From Komagataeibacter nataicola (GTDB lineage Bacteria > Pseudomonadota > Alphaproteobacteria > Acetobacterales > Acetobacteraceae), in contig NZ_NIRT01000008.1 in NCBI RefSeq assembly GCF_003207795.1, positions 1-64,000 on the forward strand: a stretch of 64,000 nucleotides of DNA, in the 5' to 3' direction. Positions 10,119 through 20,237 of the stretch are shown piece by piece. The notes under the pieces were generated by a model. It did no database searches and was not told where the DNA came from. It saw nothing but the letters and a program-made list of their open reading frames with translations. How positions within the stretch are numbered: the first letter of the stretch is position 1; the number at the start of each line of letters is the position of its first letter. Made by a program: the position numbers and the translations under genes.

Positions 10119-10570
10119 GCTATGTGGCGTAATCCAACCCGGCCGCACCGGTTGTCACGCACGGTGGAAATACCGGAAAATTCTTCCGCCGTGATGCGAT
10201 CATTGATACGCGCCGCAACCTCGACCGCATGAATGCCCTGCAGAAACGGCACGGCCCCGTGCGTTACCACACCACCCGCATCACATGGCTGCCCGTACCT
10301 TATATGCGGGGCCTATAGCTGCGTTGATGCCACACGCCCCCTGCCCACGACACAACAGGCGGAGCAGACCCCTGTCGCCCACAAGAACCAGCGCAAGGCC
10401 CGCCGCAAGCGCTTCAACAGGAGGGCAAGGCTGGAACAGTTGCGCGCCAGGGCGGCACGGCAACCCCGCCAGCCCACAGATAGCCTATCCGAATGCGCAT
10501 TCCCCCACGATGGAACAGGCCAGCCCCTGCCCGTAAATGCTGCCCAGCCCAAGCTTGACGTGACGTTTTT
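10119..10570 (+). other. non-coding or weakly coding interval between convergent carD and tamB
   Basis: About 450 bases with no recognisable gene. A plus-strand frame is open from 10233 to 10586 (117 codons) and would overlap the tamB end by 16 bases. It has an Arg/Lys-rich centre (KNQRKARRKRFNRRARLEQ) but no convincing ribosome-binding site and a start codon within unremarkable sequence, so I do not call it a gene. A CTTATATGCGGGGCC near 10299 is AT-rich in an otherwise GC-rich stretch and might be a -10 element for a small RNA. No copy of the dispersed dual-hairpin repeat is present here. Confidence 0.3.
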
Positions 10571-13500
10571 TCAGTATTTGAACTGATAAAGCAGGCCGAT
10601 ACTGCTACCCGGATCATTTTCCGGCGTGGTGAAGCCGGTCACGTTGCCGCCAGTGCCCACGGTGGTGTTGATCTTGAGCCGCCTGGTCAGGTCAACCTGC
10701 ACCTGCGCCTGCGTGCCTGAGCCGGACGTAGCCTGCTTGGCCCCCACATATACCCCGCGCATGACATATTTTCCCGCTTCGATCGCGCCGGTATCATTAC
10801 TGCCCGAGCCGTTGGAGGAACTGCTCATCTGCAACCGGTCCAGATGCAGCGTCTTGCGTACCATGCCCAGCGGGTCGAAGGCGGAGCCACCGCTCACGCT
10901 GGCCACGGCGGCGGCGATAGAGGCCATCTGCGTGGGCGAGAGCGACTGCGTATCGGTGCCGAACAGCAGGATGGCCAGGATCTGGTCCTGCGAGAGCGGT
11001 GGCGAGGAGGAGAACGTGATCTTGGGCGCGCTGGCATAGCCGCCCACGTTCAGCCGGGCCGTGCCATCATTGGTGCTGCGCTCGGCCACGAAATCCAGCG
11101 TCGGGTCGATGGCATGCGTCACCCCCATGCCATTGAACCCCACCTGTCCCTTGCTGAAATCAAGCGAGATGCCACCGAGCGAGAACCCACCCTTCACCAG
11201 CGAGAACGCCCCCGTCATCACCGGTGCGGTTGCGGTGCCGCCTGCGTGGACATGGCCATGCATTTCCGTATTCAGGCCATGCCCGCGCACATAGAACTGC
11301 CCCGGCGAGGTCACATCCAGCCCCAGCCCGACCACCAGCGGCGCGGCTTTGGGGGCCTTGTCCTGATTCTTTTCGTCCTCGGGGCGTATGACATCCAGAT
11401 GAGCGACCGAACTGGGCAGGGAATCGGGAATGTTGATATCCACCCGTTTGAGCGTGAGGTTGCCGGTCGCATCGATCCGGCTCGAAAGCTGTCCCTTCAC
11501 GTCAAGGTCGCCATTGAGGGTGGCGGTAATCAGGTCGCTGGCCAGCGGGCGGGCGTTATCGGCATGAACATGCAGGTCGATCGGCTGGCCGGGCTGGAGC
11601 ACGCCATAACTGCCCGAAACCGCAAGGCTGCCCTTGCCCGCCTGCGCGGTGAGCGCTGCGATGACCAGCCTGTCGCCCACGGCATTGACCGTGCCCTGCA
11701 TGCCTGAGAGCTGTATGCCCTCGCCAAAGTCATGGAACAGGCCATTGCTCAGGCTGAGCGTGCCATTGAGCCGGGGCTGGGCCGGGGTGCCGCGCACGCC
11801 CAGCGCCACCTGCAGGTTGCCCCCCGCCTGCATGCCCTGCGCGCCCAGATAGGCATTGGCCACTGCGAGATCCACCCTGCCATCCGCCTGCAGGGTGATC
11901 TGCCCGGCTTTGTTGACCGGCGCCGTGCCATGCAGCCCCAGATTGATCTGCGGTCCCGCCTCGATCTGGGCATCCACCCGCGCCATGCCCGCATTCAGGT
12001 TGGCCGTAGCCTCGATGGAGGCGGGCGCAAGCGAGGATGTGTAATCCGTGTGGTATTTGAGGTCCGTGCCACGCAGGCTCACCTTGCCCGTGGGGCTGGC
12101 GGGCGTGCCGGTCAGCCGGGCCTCGGCGGAGAGCTGGCCCTGCGCGTGCAGCGTGGGCACGAAGGGAGCCAGCAGGTCGGGCGAGAGGCGGTTGATCGCC
12201 ACATGCAGGTCAAGCGCCGGGCTGACCTTGCCGCTGGCCTCCACGCTGCCCACCTGCCCGCGCGGCGGGGTAAGGCTCACGCGCAGGTGGTCGAGCGCGA
12301 TCTCCTTGCCATACCCCACGCTGACCGGGCTATCGAGGCGCACCTGCTCGCCACGCGCCTGCGCCACAAGGCGGCGTACACTTACCGACTGCCCGCTAAT
12401 ATTGGCCACCAGCGCCGTATCCAGCGTGGCCGGGCCGGTCCACGGCGTATCGAGCGTGGACTGGGCATTTACGTCCAGGCCCGAAAGCGGCCCTTTGGCG
12501 GTGACATGTGCCCGCCCCCCCATATCGTGGAAATGGGCGTTATCCACCGCCAGGTCGAGGTCGGTCGTGGGCGCATCACCCGTGGGGTCGAGCACGTGGC
12601 CCTTGAGCACCACCCGGTCGATGCGGGCGATGGCGGCATTGAGCGCGCCATCCACATTTACCGCCAGCGCTGCGGGTACAGTGGCCGTGGCGCTGGTGGT
12701 GTGCAGCGTGGCGGCGACATGGCCGCTGATATCCTGCCCGGTCAGGTCATGCAGGTCGGCCAGGCGGGTCATGTGCACATCAAGCATGCCGGCTGGCACC
12801 TTGTGGCCATCAGGCAGGGTCATGTCCGCCGTGCCGCCAAGGCTCTTCCAGCCCAACCGGGCAATCTGCAGGTGGCGGCTGTTATCGGCGCTGCTGTCGA
12901 GATGGGCGCTGACCTGTATGGGCGCGCGGTCCACCGTGCCGGAAATGGCAAGCTCCCCCTGCCTGATCCGGGGCAGGTGCTGCATGGTCAGGCTGGCCTG
13001 CACGTCCCCCGCCGCCGTGTTGCCGGCCGCGATGCTGGCCTGGGTTTTCAGGCTGGCCATGAGGTCATTGACCGGGCCTGCCGCATGCAGGTCAGCCTGC
13101 ATGTGCCCTTTGAGCGTGGGCGCCAGCACGTGCAGGTCCGACAGGGCCAGATGCGCCGTGGCATCCACGTTGAGCGGCGTGCCGGTGATGACCCGGGTGG
13201 GCGTGGCATCAAGTTGCAGGGTGCGGCCCTGCGCCTGCAAGGTGGTGAAGCGGATTGTATCGCCCTCCTTCCCACCCGGCGTAATGGTGCCGGCAACGCT
13301 GACATGCCCCCTGTCACCCACCAGACCCACCGCCACCGGCAGACCGCCATCGAGAACGATCTGGCTCTCGAGGCCAAACTGCCCGTCCTGCCCCTTTACG
13401 GGCAGGCTCACGTGGCCATCAAGGCCTGCATGGCCATGCAGGCTGGTGCCCCCGGCCGCTGCCAGCGGGGCAAGGTTGGGCAGGTCGGCATGGAAGGTGG

Positions 13501-14773
13501 CGGCGATCGGCTGCGTGGTGGTGGCCTGCCCGGTCACCTGCGCCAGCGGGTGTGACAGCGACAGCGTAACCGGCCCCTTTGGCGCGTCGGGCCGCCACAG
13601 CATATCCAGTTTCAACGGGTCGGCGGTAAACAGCATGGGCTGGCTGCCCGGAATGCGCAGGCCCGTCACGGTGGCGTGCACCGCCGCATGTTCCGGCTGC
13701 CCCGCAACCGGAGCGCTCAGCCCGTCGGCCACCAGATGCAGGTTGGTGAAGCTGGTGTCGTTATAGGTCAGGCGGTCGATGTCGAGCGTGCCGTTGCCCG
13801 TGGGGCGGTCCAGCGTGCCGCCCAGATGGGCGGCAAGATCCGCACCCTGCCAGCCCGTGCCGCCCGTAGCCGTTACCGCGCCGCTATGGGCCGCGACATC
13901 CAGCGCCATGTGGTGATCGAGCAGCCCGAGCTGTCCATGCGCGCTGGCATGAATGCCCCCCGTGGCCAGCGCAAGCGCCAGTTGCGTATTCTGGCGGGGG
14001 CCATGCAGCCCCAGCGAGAGGTCAAGCGGCGCAAGGGCGGGCACGTGGCTGAGCGTGGCGAGGAAGCCATCCGTTCCTTCACGGGCATGCAGGTCCAGCG
14101 CCACGTCGCCCTTGCCCAGCTTCGTGACAAGGTCGAGGCTGCCGGGATGATCGAGCCGGACCAGCTTCAGCGCGATATCGGCTGGCGGCAGGGTTGCGAC
14201 CGAGAAATGGTCGAGCACCGGGGCGATATCAGCCAGGCTGGCATGGCCATTGAGGCTGAAGGCGGCGGGAACCTGTGCAAGGGCCGCCCCCACATCAATG
14301 CGCGCCACATGCACGGCCCTGATATCCACGCCCATGTGGATGCTGCCGCTCGAGGGTTTTTCGGGCTTTGGCGGGTGGGCGGGGTCATCCTCGCTCAGGC
14401 GCGGAATGGCCAGCCGCGCCATGGACAGGTTGCTGATGACCGCCCGCCGCGTAAGCAGGCGCAGGGGCGACCAGTCAAGCTGGAGGTCATCGATCGACAG
14501 CCACGCACCCTTGTAGTCATCAAGTTCAAGATGCTGGACATGCAGCGCATCGGGAAAGCGCCCGCCCAGCCCCGACAGGTGCACGCTGCCCCCGGTCAGG
14601 CCCGGCAGGCGGCGCTCGATTTCGCGCTGGCCCGCCCCGGTATTGGCCGCCACCAGCACCATGGCCAGCGCCACGGCCACCAGCCCGAACGGAATGCCCA
14701 GAGCCAGCGCGCAGGCGCGTGCGATGCGCCGCGCCGTGCGCGGCCGGGGGGCGGATGGCGTGTCTTGCGGCAT
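10571..14773 (-). CDS. tamB: translocation and assembly module subunit TamB
   Basis: A very large inner-membrane/periplasmic protein of 1400 residues. A TM anchor lies at residues 25-45 (GIPFGLVAVALAMVLVAA), followed by a long repetitive beta-rich body (AsmA/TamB type) alternating short strands and Gly/Asp turns. The conserved C-terminal DUF490 domain ends in GLLYQFKY. TamB-type proteins form a hydrophobic groove bridging the membranes, acting in autotransporter assembly and phospholipid transport with TamA. The start overlaps the tamA stop (ATGA at 14773), so the two are translationally coupled. The length is at the upper end of the family (E. coli TamB about 1260). Confidence 0.95.
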   Translation of the reverse strand: MPQDTPSAPRPRTARRIARACALALGIPFGLVAVALAMVLVAANTGAGQREIERRLPGLTGGSVHLSGLGGRFPDALHVQHLELDDYKGAWLSIDDLQLDWSPLRLLTRRAVISNLSMARLAIPRLSEDDPAHPPKPEKPSSGSIHMGVDIRAVHVARIDVGAALAQVPAAFSLNGHASLADIAPVLDHFSVATLPPADIALKLVRLDHPGSLDLVTKLGKGDVALDLHAREGTDGFLATLSHVPALAPLDLSLGLHGPRQNTQLALALATGGIHASAHGQLGLLDHHMALDVAAHSGAVTATGGTGWQGADLAAHLGGTLDRPTGNGTLDIDRLTYNDTSFTNLHLVADGLSAPVAGQPEHAAVHATVTGLRIPGSQPMLFTADPLKLDMLWRPDAPKGPVTLSLSHPLAQVTGQATTTQPIAATFHADLPNLAPLAAAGGTSLHGHAGLDGHVSLPVKGQDGQFGLESQIVLDGGLPVAVGLVGDRGHVSVAGTITPGGKEGDTIRFTTLQAQGRTLQLDATPTRVITGTPLNVDATAHLALSDLHVLAPTLKGHMQADLHAAGPVNDLMASLKTQASIAAGNTAAGDVQASLTMQHLPRIRQGELAISGTVDRAPIQVSAHLDSSADNSRHLQIARLGWKSLGGTADMTLPDGHKVPAGMLDVHMTRLADLHDLTGQDISGHVAATLHTTSATATVPAALAVNVDGALNAAIARIDRVVLKGHVLDPTGDAPTTDLDLAVDNAHFHDMGGRAHVTAKGPLSGLDVNAQSTLDTPWTGPATLDTALVANISGQSVSVRRLVAQARGEQVRLDSPVSVGYGKEIALDHLRVSLTPPRGQVGSVEASGKVSPALDLHVAINRLSPDLLAPFVPTLHAQGQLSAEARLTGTPASPTGKVSLRGTDLKYHTDYTSSLAPASIEATANLNAGMARVDAQIEAGPQINLGLHGTAPVNKAGQITLQADGRVDLAVANAYLGAQGMQAGGNLQVALGVRGTPAQPRLNGTLSLSNGLFHDFGEGIQLSGMQGTVNAVGDRLVIAALTAQAGKGSLAVSGSYGVLQPGQPIDLHVHADNARPLASDLITATLNGDLDVKGQLSSRIDATGNLTLKRVDINIPDSLPSSVAHLDVIRPEDEKNQDKAPKAAPLVVGLGLDVTSPGQFYVRGHGLNTEMHGHVHAGGTATAPVMTGAFSLVKGGFSLGGISLDFSKGQVGFNGMGVTHAIDPTLDFVAERSTNDGTARLNVGGYASAPKITFSSSPPLSQDQILAILLFGTDTQSLSPTQMASIAAAVASVSGGSAFDPLGMVRKTLHLDRLQMSSSSNGSGSNDTGAIEAGKYVMRGVYVGAKQATSGSGTQAQVQVDLTRRLKINTTVGTGGNVTGFTTPENDPGSSIGLLYQFKY

Positions 14774-16728
14774 CAGAATGTCTCCCCCAGGCCCACGTAC
14801 AGCTCCCACCTGTCACCTTTGGCGGGGCGGTTGAGCGGCACCGCCACATCAAGCCGCACCGGGCCGATGGGGGTATAGTAGCGCGCCCCGGCCCCGGCCC
14901 CCACGCGCACCGTGCCCTGGAAGGGCGTGCGGTCCGCCGTGACCTGGCCTGCATCGATAAAGCCCACCGCGCCGAATTTCTGCAATATGCGCTGGCGGTA
15001 TTCAAACGACCCCGCATCCATCGACGTGCCGCCAATGGCGTAGCGCGTATTGGTGAACTGGGGGCCAACGCCCTGATAGCGGAAGCCGCGCACCGTGGCC
15101 GAGCCACCGGCATAAAGCCGCTGATCGGGCGGAATGGCGAAGGTCGAGGCCCCTTCCACGTTGCCAATGGTGCCACGAAACGCCAGCACGCTGCGGCCGG
15201 GGCGCGACAGGCCAAGATGCCGGAGGTCGAAATAGGTCGAGACCGTGGCCTGCATGATGGCGAAGAACGAGGTGCCATCGGTCAGTGAGGCCGAGGGCGT
15301 GATGCTCGCGCCCACCCGCACGCCATGGGTGGCGGGGGTGATGGGGTTGTCCACGCCCGTGCCGTCGTAATTGGCGGTGAGCGGCACCGAGAGGATGAAG
15401 TAGCTGTTGGTGGCGCGCATCTGCTCGATCTGTTCCTGCTCGATCTGGCCGCCGAACGACACGTTCCAGTGCCGGTTGACGTGGCGCACGATGCCGATGC
15501 GCGCGAGCAGCGCGGTCTGGCGGTAGGAATAGAGTTCCTGCTTGATGCCCTCGATGCGGGCGCTGAGGTTCTGCTGGCGCGAGCCGAAATCGGGCTTCAT
15601 CAGGTCGGCATAGAAATCATAGCCCAGCCCCTGCTCCGCCGAGCCGCCCAGCCCGGTGATCAGCGCGGTGAGCCGCAGCCGCTCGGCATTGCCAAACAGG
15701 TTGTTATGCGTCCAGGTCACACCCGCGCGGCCACCGAGATCGGTTGAATATCCACCCTCCGCCCCCACGCTGTGACGCTTGCCTTCATGAAAGCCGAAAT
15801 CGAGCGGCATGCTGCCATCAGGTGCGAGCGTATCGCCATGGTTGACCTGCACATCGGAAAACAGCCCCGTCGAGGCGATATCCTGCCGGGCGCGCTCGAT
15901 GCGCGAAGGCTGGTACAGCTCGCCCGGTGCGATGGTCAGCCTGCGCGCGATATAGGCGGGGTGCGTGCGCTGCAGCCCACCAAAGGCAAATGCGCCAAGG
16001 TTCACCACCGGGCCGCGATGCACCGTATAGGCAATGTCGAGCGTATGGGTGGCAGGGCGCAGCCAGGCCTGCGGGGTGCTGACATGGGCCAGCGCGTAGC
16101 CTTCCTCCGTCAACGCGGTCTGGAGCGCCGCCCCTGCCGTCAGCACGGCTTCGGCCTGCGCGGGCGCACCCGGCTTCATGCCAAACGCCGCCACCTCGGT
16201 GGGGTTGAGGTGGATGGGGCCATCGCCCTTATCGGGGTTGAGCGTGACCGTGCCGATGCGAAACAGCGGGCCGGTGCTGGCCGTAATGCTCACCTGCGCC
16301 TTGTGGCCCGCGGGCAGGGCCTGCAGCCATTCCGGCAGGTCGGGGTCGCGCCCGTCCTGCCCGCCATCAGCCGGGGTGGCGGCCTTGTGGCTGCCATCGC
16401 TTATGGTGATGGTAATGGTGCCCGCGTAATAGCCATAGCTTTCCAGCGCGCTGATCAGGCGGGAATAATCGTTGTGGATGCGCCCGGTCAGGGCAAACGG
16501 GCTGACGGCCTGCGTTTTCTGGAGAGAAAGCAGGTCGGACGAGGCCTTGAGCGCCGCATCGAGGTCGGCATTGCCGGTGGGGCGGATGGTGGTGGTGTAG
16601 TCCTGCGGGTCGGCGGCGAAAGCCGCAGGCAGCCCCGGCAGGAGAACCGTAATGACCACGAACAGGGTAACATAACCGGCCCTGCGCCGGGCATGGCTCG
16701 CCAGGCGGGGATGACGCAATCCTGTCAA
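14773..16728 (-). CDS. tamA: translocation and assembly module subunit TamA (Omp85 family)
   Basis: An outer-membrane beta-barrel protein of 651 residues. It has an N-terminal hydrophobic signal to about residue 38 (VVITVLLPGLPAAFA), POTRA-like domains to about 330 and an Omp85/BamA barrel at 340-651. The barrel carries GGYSTDLGGRAGVTWTHNN and the signature YAGGSATVRGFRYQGVGP, and ends in a C-terminal Phe (LYVGLGETF) as expected for an OMP. It couples to tamB by an ATGA overlap. The intergenic space upstream is about 400 bases to divergent miaB. Confidence 0.95.
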   Translation of the reverse strand: MTGLRHPRLASHARRRAGYVTLFVVITVLLPGLPAAFAADPQDYTTTIRPTGNADLDAALKASSDLLSLQKTQAVSPFALTGRIHNDYSRLISALESYGYYAGTITITISDGSHKAATPADGGQDGRDPDLPEWLQALPAGHKAQVSITASTGPLFRIGTVTLNPDKGDGPIHLNPTEVAAFGMKPGAPAQAEAVLTAGAALQTALTEEGYALAHVSTPQAWLRPATHTLDIAYTVHRGPVVNLGAFAFGGLQRTHPAYIARRLTIAPGELYQPSRIERARQDIASTGLFSDVQVNHGDTLAPDGSMPLDFGFHEGKRHSVGAEGGYSTDLGGRAGVTWTHNNLFGNAERLRLTALITGLGGSAEQGLGYDFYADLMKPDFGSRQQNLSARIEGIKQELYSYRQTALLARIGIVRHVNRHWNVSFGGQIEQEQIEQMRATNSYFILSVPLTANYDGTGVDNPITPATHGVRVGASITPSASLTDGTSFFAIMQATVSTYFDLRHLGLSRPGRSVLAFRGTIGNVEGASTFAIPPDQRLYAGGSATVRGFRYQGVGPQFTNTRYAIGGTSMDAGSFEYRQRILQKFGAVGFIDAGQVTADRTPFQGTVRVGAGAGARYYTPIGPVRLDVAVPLNRPAKGDRWELYVGLGETF

Positions 16729-17006
16729 ACGGTGCTGCCCCTGTTGCTGTCTTCTTTCATGCGGTCAGTTGCCCACAGGGTCTTGTCTGCCATTCCCGCC
16801 ATGCATGATCAAACCGATATTAACGCTTCTCCCTTAATAAGTTCCGAATTTGTCGCATTGAAGGGCAAAACGGGCCGGGGATGTTGCAAACTGTCTCCAC
16901 GCCCGCGTTCCTGACTTGACATACCCCCGATTCCGGCAGGCATGATCAGGACAGATCGGGCAAGGGAGCCGCACCCGGCATCCCACCCTTCGCACCAGGA
17001 GCGTTG
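16729..17006. other. divergent intergenic region tamA / miaB
   Basis: About 280 bases between divergent operons. A TTGACA at 16916-16921 on the plus strand is a consensus -35 box, with a weak CATGAT at 16941-16946 (19-base spacing) as the best -10. This could drive the small ORF at 17007 and miaB. I see nothing else identifiable. Confidence 0.3.
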
Positions 17007-17129
17007 ATGGGCAGACCATGTGTTCCCGGCTTTATCGGCGGCAAGCCTCTTGACCGCGCGCAGGCAAGGCCCGATGTCTTGCCCCCGTTGCGCGGGCGCG
17101 TGCCCGCGATGATGCCTGAGGATACCTGA
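17007..17129 (+). CDS. candidate 40-residue ORF upstream of miaB
   Basis: A short frame, ATG 17007 to TGA 17127-17129, with an ideal ribosome-binding site (CCAGGAG, 5-6 bases upstream). It ends three bases before the miaB GTG start, so it could be a leader peptide or small protein coupled to miaB translation. The sequence starts MGRPCVPGFIGGKPLDRAQ and ends VPAMMPEDT; it has no membrane segment or recognised motif. A consensus TTGACA promoter box lies 86 bases upstream. It is too short for codon-use arguments, and conservation would decide. Confidence 0.35.
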   Translation: MGRPCVPGFIGGKPLDRAQARPDVLPPLRGRVPAMMPEDT

Positions 17130-17132
17130 CCC

Positions 17133-18539
17133 GTGAACAGCCTGTCTCCCCGCCCCGGCGTGGCCACGCCACAAGCCAGCACGTCATCCACCAGGGGGCT
17201 TCATGTCATAACATGGGGCTGCCAGATGAACGTGTATGACAGCGAGCGGATGTCCGACGTGCTGCGCCCGCTTGGCTACCGGGCCGTCAGCACGCCGGAT
17301 GCGGCTGACATGATCATCCTCAACACCTGTCACATCCGCGACCGCGCGGCGGAGAAGGTGTTCTCCGAACTTGGCCGCCTGCGCAAGGTCAAGGAAGCGC
17401 GCGCCGAGCAGGGTGCGGCCACAGTGCTTGCGGTGGCGGGCTGCGTGGCCCAGGCGGAAGGCAGGGAAATCCTGGCCCGCGCGCCCTATGTCGATATCGT
17501 GCTCGGCCCCCAGACCTATCACCGCCTGCCCGAGATGGTGGCCCGCGCCGCCCGCGCGGCAGGGGCCGTGATCGAGACCGACTTCCCCGTCGAGCAGAAA
17601 TTCGACTTCCTGCCCGCTGACCGTGCGGCCCCTGCGGGCGGGTCCGCCTTCCTCACCATTCAGGAAGGGTGCGACAAATTCTGCTCCTTCTGCGTCGTGC
17701 CCTACACGCGCGGGGCGGAAAGCAGCCGGCCCGCGCAGGCCGTGATCGATGAGGCCCGCAGGCTCGTGGCAGGCGGCGTGCGCGAAATCACGCTTTTGGG
17801 CCAGAATGTGAATGCCTATCATGGTGATGGCCCGGATGGCCGCACATGGAGCCTTGCCCGCCTTGCCCGCGTGCTGGCGGGGGAGCTGGGCATCGAGCGC
17901 ATCCGCTACACCACGTCGCACCCGCGCGACATGGAGGATGACCTGATCGCCGCCCATCGCGACCTGCCGCAGCTCATGCCGTTTCTGCACCTGCCGGTGC
18001 AGTCCGGCTCCGACCGGGTGCTGGCCGCGATGAACCGGGGGCACACAGCCGATGACTACCGCATGCTCGTGGCCCGCCTGCGTGAGGCGCGGCCCGACCT
18101 TGCCCTGTCGTCGGATTTCATTGTGGGCCATCCCGGCGAGACGGATGCCGATTTTGCCGACACGATGCGCCTGATTGATGAGATCGGCTTCGCGCAGGCC
18201 TATTCCTTCAAGTATTCCTCCCGCCCCGGCACGCCCGCAGCAGGCGCTGGCATGCACGTGCCCGAGGACGTGAAGGATGCCCGCCTGCAGGAACTCCAGG
18301 CCATGCTGCGCGTGCAGCAGGATGCATTCAATGATGCAACCATAGGCCAGGTGGTGCCCGTGCTCTTTACGGGCCGCGGGCGCAAGCCCGGTCAGGTTTC
18401 GGGCAAGAGCCCATGGCTGCAGGCCGTGAGCGCTGAAGGCCCGGACAGCCTGATCGGCCAGATCGCCAATGTGGATATCCGCCACAGGTACACCAACTCG
18501 CTTGGTGGTATCCTGACAGAGGAGACAGACAGGGCTTGA
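17133..18539 (+). CDS. miaB: tRNA-2-methylthio-N6-dimethylallyladenosine synthase MiaB
   Basis: A radical-SAM methylthiotransferase of 468 residues that converts i6A37 to ms2i6A37 in tRNAs reading UNN codons. The N-terminal MTTase domain starts [14 protein letters not shown]. The radical-SAM motif CDKFCSFC gives Cys180, Cys184 and Cys187. The central TIM-barrel has [13 protein letters not shown] and [12 protein letters not shown], and a C-terminal TRAM-like domain runs from about 390 to 455. It uses a GTG start with GAGGA about 9 bases upstream. Its TGA overlaps the TTG start of phoH (TTGA), giving a coupled miaB-phoH-ybeY-corC operon. Confidence 0.96.
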   Translation: MNSLSPRPGVATPQASTSSTRGLHVITWGCQMNVYDSERMSDVLRPLGYRAVSTPDAADMIILNTCHIRDRAAEKVFSELGRLRKVKEARAEQGAATVLAVAGCVAQAEGREILARAPYVDIVLGPQTYHRLPEMVARAARAAGAVIETDFPVEQKFDFLPADRAAPAGGSAFLTIQEGCDKFCSFCVVPYTRGAESSRPAQAVIDEARRLVAGGVREITLLGQNVNAYHGDGPDGRTWSLARLARVLAGELGIERIRYTTSHPRDMEDDLIAAHRDLPQLMPFLHLPVQSGSDRVLAAMNRGHTADDYRMLVARLREARPDLALSSDFIVGHPGETDADFADTMRLIDEIGFAQAYSFKYSSRPGTPAAGAGMHVPEDVKDARLQELQAMLRVQQDAFNDATIGQVVPVLFTGRGRKPGQVSGKSPWLQAVSAEGPDSLIGQIANVDIRHRYTNSLGGILTEETDRA

Positions 18540-19690
18540 GAGAACAGACACAATCCACGCTCCACGCCCCCCGTCGCAGCGGCGGGCGGCGTCCCCCCGG
18601 TGGCACGGCCGCGGCCAATGACCGCACCGTGACCATGCAGTTTGAAGATAACGTGCTGCTGGCGCAGCTTGTGGGTGACCATGACCGCCACCTGCTGCAT
18701 CTTGAACGTGGATTTGATGTCCGGCTGGCGTGCCGGGGCAACCGCATCGCCATTACGGGCGCGGCCCAGCGGGTGGAACTGACACAGGCCACGCTGACCG
18801 AACTCTACCGCCGCGCAACAGTGGGGCAGATGGTCGATACCGCCACCGTCGATACCGCCATCCGGCTTGCCGCCCATGCCTTTTCGGCGCCTGCGCCACG
18901 CCCTGTTACGGGAGGACTGCCCGCCATGCCCGACACCCGTACTGCCACGGCCCCCGCCAGCCCCACGCTGGCCGACCTGCCCACCATCATGACCCGTCGC
19001 GGCCCCGTGGCCCCGCGCTCGGTTGGTCAGGCCGAATACATGGCCATGCTCGCCCGGCAGGAAATGGTGTTTGGTCTTGGCCCTGCCGGCACCGGCAAGA
19101 CCTACCTGGCCGTGGCGCAGGCGGTAGCCATGCTGCAGGCGGGCCAGGTCGACCGCATCGTGCTGTCGCGCCCAGCGGTGGAGGCAGGCGAACGGCTGGG
19201 CTTTCTGCCCGGCGACCTGAAGGAAAAGATCGACCCCTACCTCCGCCCGCTGTATGACGCCCTGCATGACATGATGCCGGGCGATCAGGTGATCCGGCGC
19301 ATGGGCACGGGCGAGATCGAGGTCGCGCCCCTGGCGTTCATGCGCGGGCGCACGCTGGCGCACTGTTTTGTCATTCTGGACGAGGCGCAGAACACGACCC
19401 CCGCCCAGATGAAGATGTTCCTCACCCGCATGGGTGAAGGCACGCGCATGGTCATTACCGGCGACCTGAGCCAGGTTGACCTGCCGCGTGGCGTGACATC
19501 CGGCCTGCGGGAGGCGGTCGATACCCTCGACGGCCTGCCCGGGATCGGCATGATGCGATTTGAATCGCGTGACGTGGTGCGCCACCCGCTGGTGGCGCGT
19601 ATAGTGGAGGCATACGACCAGCGTGCCGGGGCTGAACGCCGCCCCCATCGCGCCCGGTCGCAGCAGGAGAACGATGAAACCTCGAAGTAG
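18536..19690 (+). CDS. phoH: PhoH-like ATPase
   Basis: A 384-residue PhoH/YbeZ family protein, a P-loop ATPase linked to RNA metabolism and ribosome maturation with YbeY. An N-terminal KH-like domain spans about 35-110, and the PhoH ATPase about 155-370. The ATPase has Walker [12 protein letters not shown] near residue 182, [17 protein letters not shown] and Walker [13 protein letters not shown]. The TTG start overlaps the miaB stop. A later start (ATG 18635, MQFEDN) remains possible because the first 30 residues are low in complexity. ybeY starts 17 bases before its end. Confidence 0.93.
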   Translation: MREQTQSTLHAPRRSGGRRPPGGTAAANDRTVTMQFEDNVLLAQLVGDHDRHLLHLERGFDVRLACRGNRIAITGAAQRVELTQATLTELYRRATVGQMVDTATVDTAIRLAAHAFSAPAPRPVTGGLPAMPDTRTATAPASPTLADLPTIMTRRGPVAPRSVGQAEYMAMLARQEMVFGLGPAGTGKTYLAVAQAVAMLQAGQVDRIVLSRPAVEAGERLGFLPGDLKEKIDPYLRPLYDALHDMMPGDQVIRRMGTGEIEVAPLAFMRGRTLAHCFVILDEAQNTTPAQMKMFLTRMGEGTRMVITGDLSQVDLPRGVTSGLREAVDTLDGLPGIGMMRFESRDVVRHPLVARIVEAYDQRAGAERRPHRARSQQENDETSK

Positions 19691-20237
19691 CACAGGCCCC
19701 GCCCACACGGGCGGGGTCGCAGCAGGACGGGCCATGCAGCCCGCCCTGAAGGCCGGGCTCGATGGCCCCGATGTCACGGTGGCGGACAGGCGCTGGAACC
19801 GTGCCGTCCTCCACCCCGCCCGCGTGGTGGACCGCGCGGTGCGCGCCACGCTCGGAGCCACGGGCTGCCATGGCCCGGTCACGGTGGTACTGGCCGATGA
19901 CCGCACGGTGGCCCGCATGAACTGGCGGCATCGCGGGCGCAACAGGCCCACCAATGTCCTCACCTTCGAATACCCCGCCGCAGGCGGCATATGGGGCGGC
20001 GACATCATCATCGCCTTCGAGACGGTGGCGCGCGAGGCGCAGGCCGCAGGCCGCGACATGGCCGGCCATCTGGCGCATCTGGTGGTGCATGGCGTGCTGC
20101 ATCTGGCCGAATATGACCACCACCACCCCGGCGAGGCCCGCGAGATGGAAATGCTCGAGGCCCGCATCCTGTCCGGCCTTGGCGTTGCCAACCCGTGGAA
20201 ACCGGGCCGCATGGTAAGCCGGGGGGCACGCTCATGA
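19674..20237 (+). CDS. ybeY: endoribonuclease YbeY
   Basis: A metal-dependent RNase of 187 residues acting in 16S rRNA 3'-end maturation and ribosome quality control. The zinc motif H-x3-H-x5-H is exact in HGVLHLAEYDH, and RPTNVLTFEYP is the other family signature. Start 19674 has a strong AGGAGA 3 bases upstream and overlaps phoH by 17 bases. A run of about 35 low-complexity residues precedes the conserved core. Its stop overlaps the corC start by ATGA. Confidence 0.94.
   Translation: MKPRSSTGPAHTGGVAAGRAMQPALKAGLDGPDVTVADRRWNRAVLHPARVVDRAVRATLGATGCHGPVTVVLADDRTVARMNWRHRGRNRPTNVLTFEYPAAGGIWGGDIIIAFETVAREAQAAGRDMAGHLAHLVVHGVLHLAEYDHHHPGEAREMEMLEARILSGLGVANPWKPGRMVSRGARS

Noticed and set aside
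10233-10586. 117-codon plus-strand frame after carD with a basic centre
   Set aside because: No Shine-Dalgarno, it overlaps the tamB end, and composition is compatible with chance; described as part of the intergenic interval instead.
11732-13555. 607-codon open frame on the plus strand opposite tamB
   Set aside because: It is the antisense shadow of tamB in GC-rich sequence; the translation is Arg/His/Gly-rich and matches no family, while the minus strand has clear TamB features.
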